Origin: RGIG6374 sp045600965
Lineage (GTDB): Bacteria > Bacteroidota > Bacteroidia > Bacteroidales > UBA932
Direction: 5' to 3'
DNA length: 17,257 nt
Assembly: GCA_045600965.1 (NCBI GenBank)
Contig: JAZRYW010000046.1
Span: forward strand, 1 to 17,257
The notes under the pieces were generated by a model. It was given only the letters and a program-made list of their open reading frames with translations, ran no database searches and was not told the DNA's origin. A program made the position numbers and the translations under genes. Positions within the stretch are counted from its first letter, which is position 1. Every line of letters begins with the position of its first letter. Positions 14,537-17,257 of this stretch are shown piece after piece.

Positions 14537-15142
14537 ATGAATGAAAAAATGAAAGAAACTCTGTTGAACCCCATATTCAAGGGTAACCCCATATCCGTCC
14601 TCGTGCTCGGTATCTGCTCTGCGCTGGCAGTGACCGTGCAGCTCAAGGGCGCTCTGGTGATGGCTCTTTCGGTGATCATAGTCACCGGTCTGTCAAGCTT
14701 TGTGGTTTCGCTCCTGAGGAACACCATCCCCAACCGCGTGCGCATCATCGTGCAGCTTGTGGTCGTGGCCCTTATGGTGATCCTGGTGGACCAGGTCCTC
14801 AAGGCCTATGCATATTCCGTCGACAAGCAGCTTTCGGTCTATATCGGCCTTATCATCACCAACTGCATCGTGATGGGCCGCATCGAGGCTTTCGCGCTGA
14901 GCAACAAGCCTGTGGCCTCACTGCTCGACGGCCTTGCAAACGGCGCCGGCTACGGTATGATACTGATCATCGTGGCCTTCTTCCGTGAGCTCCTCGGCTC
15001 AGGCACGCTGTTCGGACTGAGGGTGCTTCCCGCAAGCTATGTCCCCAACAATCTCGTGATACTTCCTCCTATGGCTCTGATACTCCTCGGCTGCATAGTC
15101 TGGGTTCAGAGGGCCATTCAGAAGGACCTTCAGGAAAAATAA
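14537..15142 (+). CDS. nqrD: Na+-translocating NADH:quinone reductase subunit D
   Basis: A 201-residue membrane subunit with six hydrophobic segments, paralogous to NqrE and to RnfE. Cys27 (LGICSALAV) and Cys110 (ITNCIVMGR) match the pair that, with two Cys of NqrE, holds the intramembrane iron-sulfur centre at the NqrD/NqrE interface. NNLVILPPMALILLG near the end is typical. It starts 3 bp after nqrC and ends 18 bp before nqrE. Confidence 0.97.
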   Translation: MNEKMKETLLNPIFKGNPISVLVLGICSALAVTVQLKGALVMALSVIIVTGLSSFVVSLLRNTIPNRVRIIVQLVVVALMVILVDQVLKAYAYSVDKQLSVYIGLIITNCIVMGRIEAFALSNKPVASLLDGLANGAGYGMILIIVAFFRELLGSGTLFGLRVLPASYVPNNLVILPPMALILLGCIVWVQRAIQKDLQEK

Positions 15143-15160
15143 CGTCTAACTCGAATCGAT

Positions 15161-15775
15161 ATGGAATACATAAGCCTGTTCGTAAAGTCAATATTCGTTG
15201 ACAATATGATTTTTGCATACTTCCTCGGTATGTGCTCATACCTGGCGGTATCCAAGAATGTCAAGACAGCTAACGGTTTGGGTATAGCTGTTATCTTCGT
15301 GCTTCTCTGCACCCTGCCTCTGAACTACCTGCTCAACAGGTATGTCCTCACGGCCGGCGCGCTCTCCTGGCTCGGAGAAGGGTTCGCCGGCGTGGACCTG
15401 AGCTTCCTGAGCTTCATCATCTTCATCGCCGTCATCGCCGCCTTCACACAGATAGTGGAGATGATAGTGGAGAAGTTCCTTCCCTCGCTCTACTCCTCAC
15501 TGGGCATATACCTTCCCCTGATTGCAGTGAACTGTGCAATCCTCGGCGGCTCCCTCTTCATGCAGCAGAAGGATTTCGCTTCCTGCGGTGAGGCGGCGGT
15601 ATATGCATTCGGTTCCGGCATCGGCTGGTGGCTCGCCATCGTGGCTCTTGCCGCCATCCGTGAGAAAATGGCCTACTCCGACGTTCCCAGGCCCCTCAAG
15701 GGACTTGGCGTGACGTTCATCACCGTAGGTCTGATGGGTATAGCGTTTATGGCGTTTATGGGCATTTCACTTTAA
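15161..15775 (+). CDS. nqrE: Na+-translocating NADH:quinone reductase subunit E
   Basis: A 204-residue membrane subunit, paralogous to NqrD and RnfA, with six hydrophobic segments. The landmarks are VDNMIFAYFLGMCSYLAVSK near the start with Cys25, and IAVNCAILGG with Cys125. These two supply the other half of the iron-sulfur site shared with NqrD. An IREKMAYSDVP loop and a short hydrophobic end complete the family pattern. It has no Shine-Dalgarno site and lies 15 bp before nqrF. Confidence 0.97.
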   Translation: MEYISLFVKSIFVDNMIFAYFLGMCSYLAVSKNVKTANGLGIAVIFVLLCTLPLNYLLNRYVLTAGALSWLGEGFAGVDLSFLSFIIFIAVIAAFTQIVEMIVEKFLPSLYSSLGIYLPLIAVNCAILGGSLFMQQKDFASCGEAAVYAFGSGIGWWLAIVALAAIREKMAYSDVPRPLKGLGVTFITVGLMGIAFMAFMGISL

Positions 15776-15777
15776 CT

Positions 15778-15782
15778 GGAGG
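15778..15782 (+). promoter_or_regulatory. Shine-Dalgarno site of nqrF
   Basis: GGAGG with an 8-base spacer to ATG 15791, located in the 15-bp gap after nqrE. Confidence 0.65.
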
Positions 15783-15790
15783 ACGTCTGA

Positions 15791-17062
15791 ATGAATACAA
15801 CAATAATAGCCGCAGTCGCTGTCATCGTCGTCGTGACCCTGATTCTCGTAGCGCTGCTTCTCTTCATAAAGATCAAACTCACACCTTCGGGCAAGGTGAC
15901 CATCAGCATCAATGACGGCAAGAAGGACGTTGAGGTGACTCCCGGCGGAGACCTCCTCCACACCCTTGCCGAACAGAAGATATTCCTCCCTTCAGCCTGT
16001 GGCGGAAAAGGCAACTGCGGACAGTGCAAGTGCCGTGTAGTCGAAGGCGGAGGAACCATACTCCCCACCGAGGTGGGCTTCTTCAACCGCAAGCAGATAC
16101 AGGACCACTGGCGCCTGGGCTGCCAGGTCAAGGTCAAGGAAGACCTCAAGATAGTCATCCCGGACTCTGCCCTCAGCGTCAAGAAACTCGAGTGCGAGGT
16201 CATATCCAACCACAACGTGGCTACGTTCATCAAGGAATTCACCGTGCGTCTCCCTGAAGGGGAACACATCGATTTCAAGTCCGGTGAGTACATCCAGATC
16301 GACATCCCCGCCTGTGACATCAACTTCTCCGATATGGACATCGATCCCGAATACCGCGCCGACTGGGAACGCTACAATTTCTTCGATCTCAAGATGCACA
16401 ATCCCGTTCCCACCATCCGCGCATATTCGATGGCCTCATATCCCGCAGAGGACAACATCGTCAAGCTCAACGTGCGTATCGCGACCCCTCCGTTCGACCG
16501 CAGCCAGCCCAAGGGCGTGTTCAAGTGCCTGCCGGTCAATCCCGGTGTCGCATCTTCATACGTCTTCTCCCGCAAGCCGGGTGACAAGGTCGTCATCAGC
16601 GGCCCTTACGGCGAGTTCCTCCTTCCCGAGAACGATCCCAAGGACGTCGAATACGTATTCGTCGGCGGCGGCGCCGGAATGGCACCTCTCCGCAGCCATA
16701 TAATGCACCTGTTCAAGACTCTCCATACAGACCGCAAGGTCAAGTTCTTCTACGGTGCGCGCGCTCTCTGCGAAGCCTTCTATCTCGAGGATTTCGCGGA
16801 AATAGAACGCGAATACCCGAACTTCGAGTTCCATCTGGCGCTCGACCGTCCGGATCCGGCTGCAGACGCCGCAGGAGTCAAGTATACCGCAGGTTTCGTA
16901 CACAACGTGATGAACGAGACCTACCTCAGGGACCACAAGTCCCCCGAGGACATCAAGTACTTTATGTGCGGTCCTCCGATGATGGTGGCTTCCGTCAACA
17001 ATCTGCTTGACAGCCTGGGAGTTCCTCCCGAAAGCGTGCTCTACGACAATTTCGGCGCATAA
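15791..17062 (+). CDS. nqrF: Na+-translocating NADH:quinone reductase subunit F (NADH dehydrogenase subunit)
   Basis: A 423-residue protein that takes electrons from NADH. An N-terminal membrane anchor (4-26) is followed by a plant-type [2Fe-2S] ferredoxin domain with Cys70, Cys76, Cys79 and Cys111. A ferredoxin-reductase-like domain follows: R210AYSMAS binds FAD, GGGAGMAP (292-299) binds the nucleotide, and C393GPP plus the C-terminal YDNFGA are the usual NADH/FAD site residues. Electrons go NADH to FAD to 2Fe-2S and on through the membrane centres to quinone. It is the last gene of the operon, and a terminator starts 18 bp after its stop. Confidence 0.98.
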   Translation: MNTTIIAAVAVIVVVTLILVALLLFIKIKLTPSGKVTISINDGKKDVEVTPGGDLLHTLAEQKIFLPSACGGKGNCGQCKCRVVEGGGTILPTEVGFFNRKQIQDHWRLGCQVKVKEDLKIVIPDSALSVKKLECEVISNHNVATFIKEFTVRLPEGEHIDFKSGEYIQIDIPACDINFSDMDIDPEYRADWERYNFFDLKMHNPVPTIRAYSMASYPAEDNIVKLNVRIATPPFDRSQPKGVFKCLPVNPGVASSYVFSRKPGDKVVISGPYGEFLLPENDPKDVEYVFVGGGAGMAPLRSHIMHLFKTLHTDRKVKFFYGARALCEAFYLEDFAEIEREYPNFEFHLALDRPDPAADAAGVKYTAGFVHNVMNETYLRDHKSPEDIKYFMCGPPMMVASVNNLLDSLGVPPESVLYDNFGA

Positions 17063-17080
17063 GGCGTCAATGACAAATGA

Positions 17081-17110
17081 AAGGATGACTCGAAAGGTCA
17101 TCCTTTTTTT
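17081..17110 (+). terminator. intrinsic terminator of the nqr operon
   Basis: A 9-bp perfect stem AAGGATGAC/GTCATCCTT with a 7-base loop is followed directly by a T run to 17110. No apbE or nqrM gene comes before it. Confidence 0.92.
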
Positions 17111-17257
17111 AGAAACTTAGAAGCTGTTTAAATTTGATTGCCGAAATTTATTATAGCAGATTTTTTGATGGATTTGTGCTTGAAATGAGGGAGCATACCG
17201 GTTGGTATGTGACCGAATTGAAAGTGCAAAGACGCAAAAAAGATGCATAAGAAATGA
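17111..17257. other. AT-rich tail, possible end of a small mobile or repeat element
   Basis: The last 147 bp are clearly more AT-rich than all neighbouring genes and hold no gene. They begin near AGAAGCTGTTTAAATTTG (from 17120), a sequence style seen at the termini of some Bacteroidetes insertion elements. They also contain a perfect 6-bp hairpin CATACC-GGTT-GGTATG (17194-17209). No matching inverted terminus can be checked because the window ends. The element type is a guess. Confidence 0.35.

Overview
The window is a Bacteroidales-type chromosome segment. The grounds are the six-gene Na+-NQR operon of this lineage, a DsbD-like protein and a FucP-type sugar transporter typical of the phylum, repeated Bacteroidetes -7 boxes (TAnnTTTG) just upstream of starts, and mostly missing Shine-Dalgarno sites. 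Neighbour genes are fairly GC-rich. The genus cannot be fixed from the sequence. TAA, TAG and TGA all act as stops, so the code is standard.

Layout. (1) 2-1216: 3' part of a DsbD-like thiol:disulfide interchange protein, cut by the left edge. (2) 1204-3712, minus strand: a FucP/GluP-type sugar permease followed by an overlapping membrane protein of unknown role. (3) 3800-5224, plus strand and divergent: an open frame joining a short-chain dehydrogenase to a PAP2 phosphatase through an internal signal-peptide-like segment. (4) 5229-7813: an iron/oxidative-stress module. A LysR regulator faces a gene joining a 2Fe superoxide reductase (desulfoferrodoxin) to a lipocalin, again through an internal signal-peptide-like segment, followed by ferritin. 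The intergenic region carries a good LysR operator overlapping both promoters. (5) 7814-8235: non-coding, with tRNA-Ser(GGA), its terminator, and a 33-bp exact duplication of the tRNA 3' end and trailer. (6) 8236-8682: a small protein of unknown function, overlapping tail-to-tail with a UvrD/PcrA helicase gene on the minus strand. (7) 11126-17062: nqrABCDEF, ended by a strong terminator. (8) 17111-17257: an AT-rich tail that looks like the start of a small mobile or repeat element cut by the window edge.

How it fits together. Superoxide reductase turns superoxide into peroxide, ferritin stores Fe(II) and keeps it from Fenton chemistry, and the LysR protein probably controls both and itself. 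NQR is the primary Na+ pump and NADH:quinone oxidoreductase, with the expected cofactor residues in NqrB, C, D, E and F.

The most unusual points are the NqrC C-terminal tail (about 40 residues with 10 Cys and 5 His, built on a 24-bp tandem repeat), the two cytoplasmic-enzyme/exported-domain fusions within 3.5 kb, and the duplicated tRNA 3' end. No phage, CRISPR or defence system was seen.
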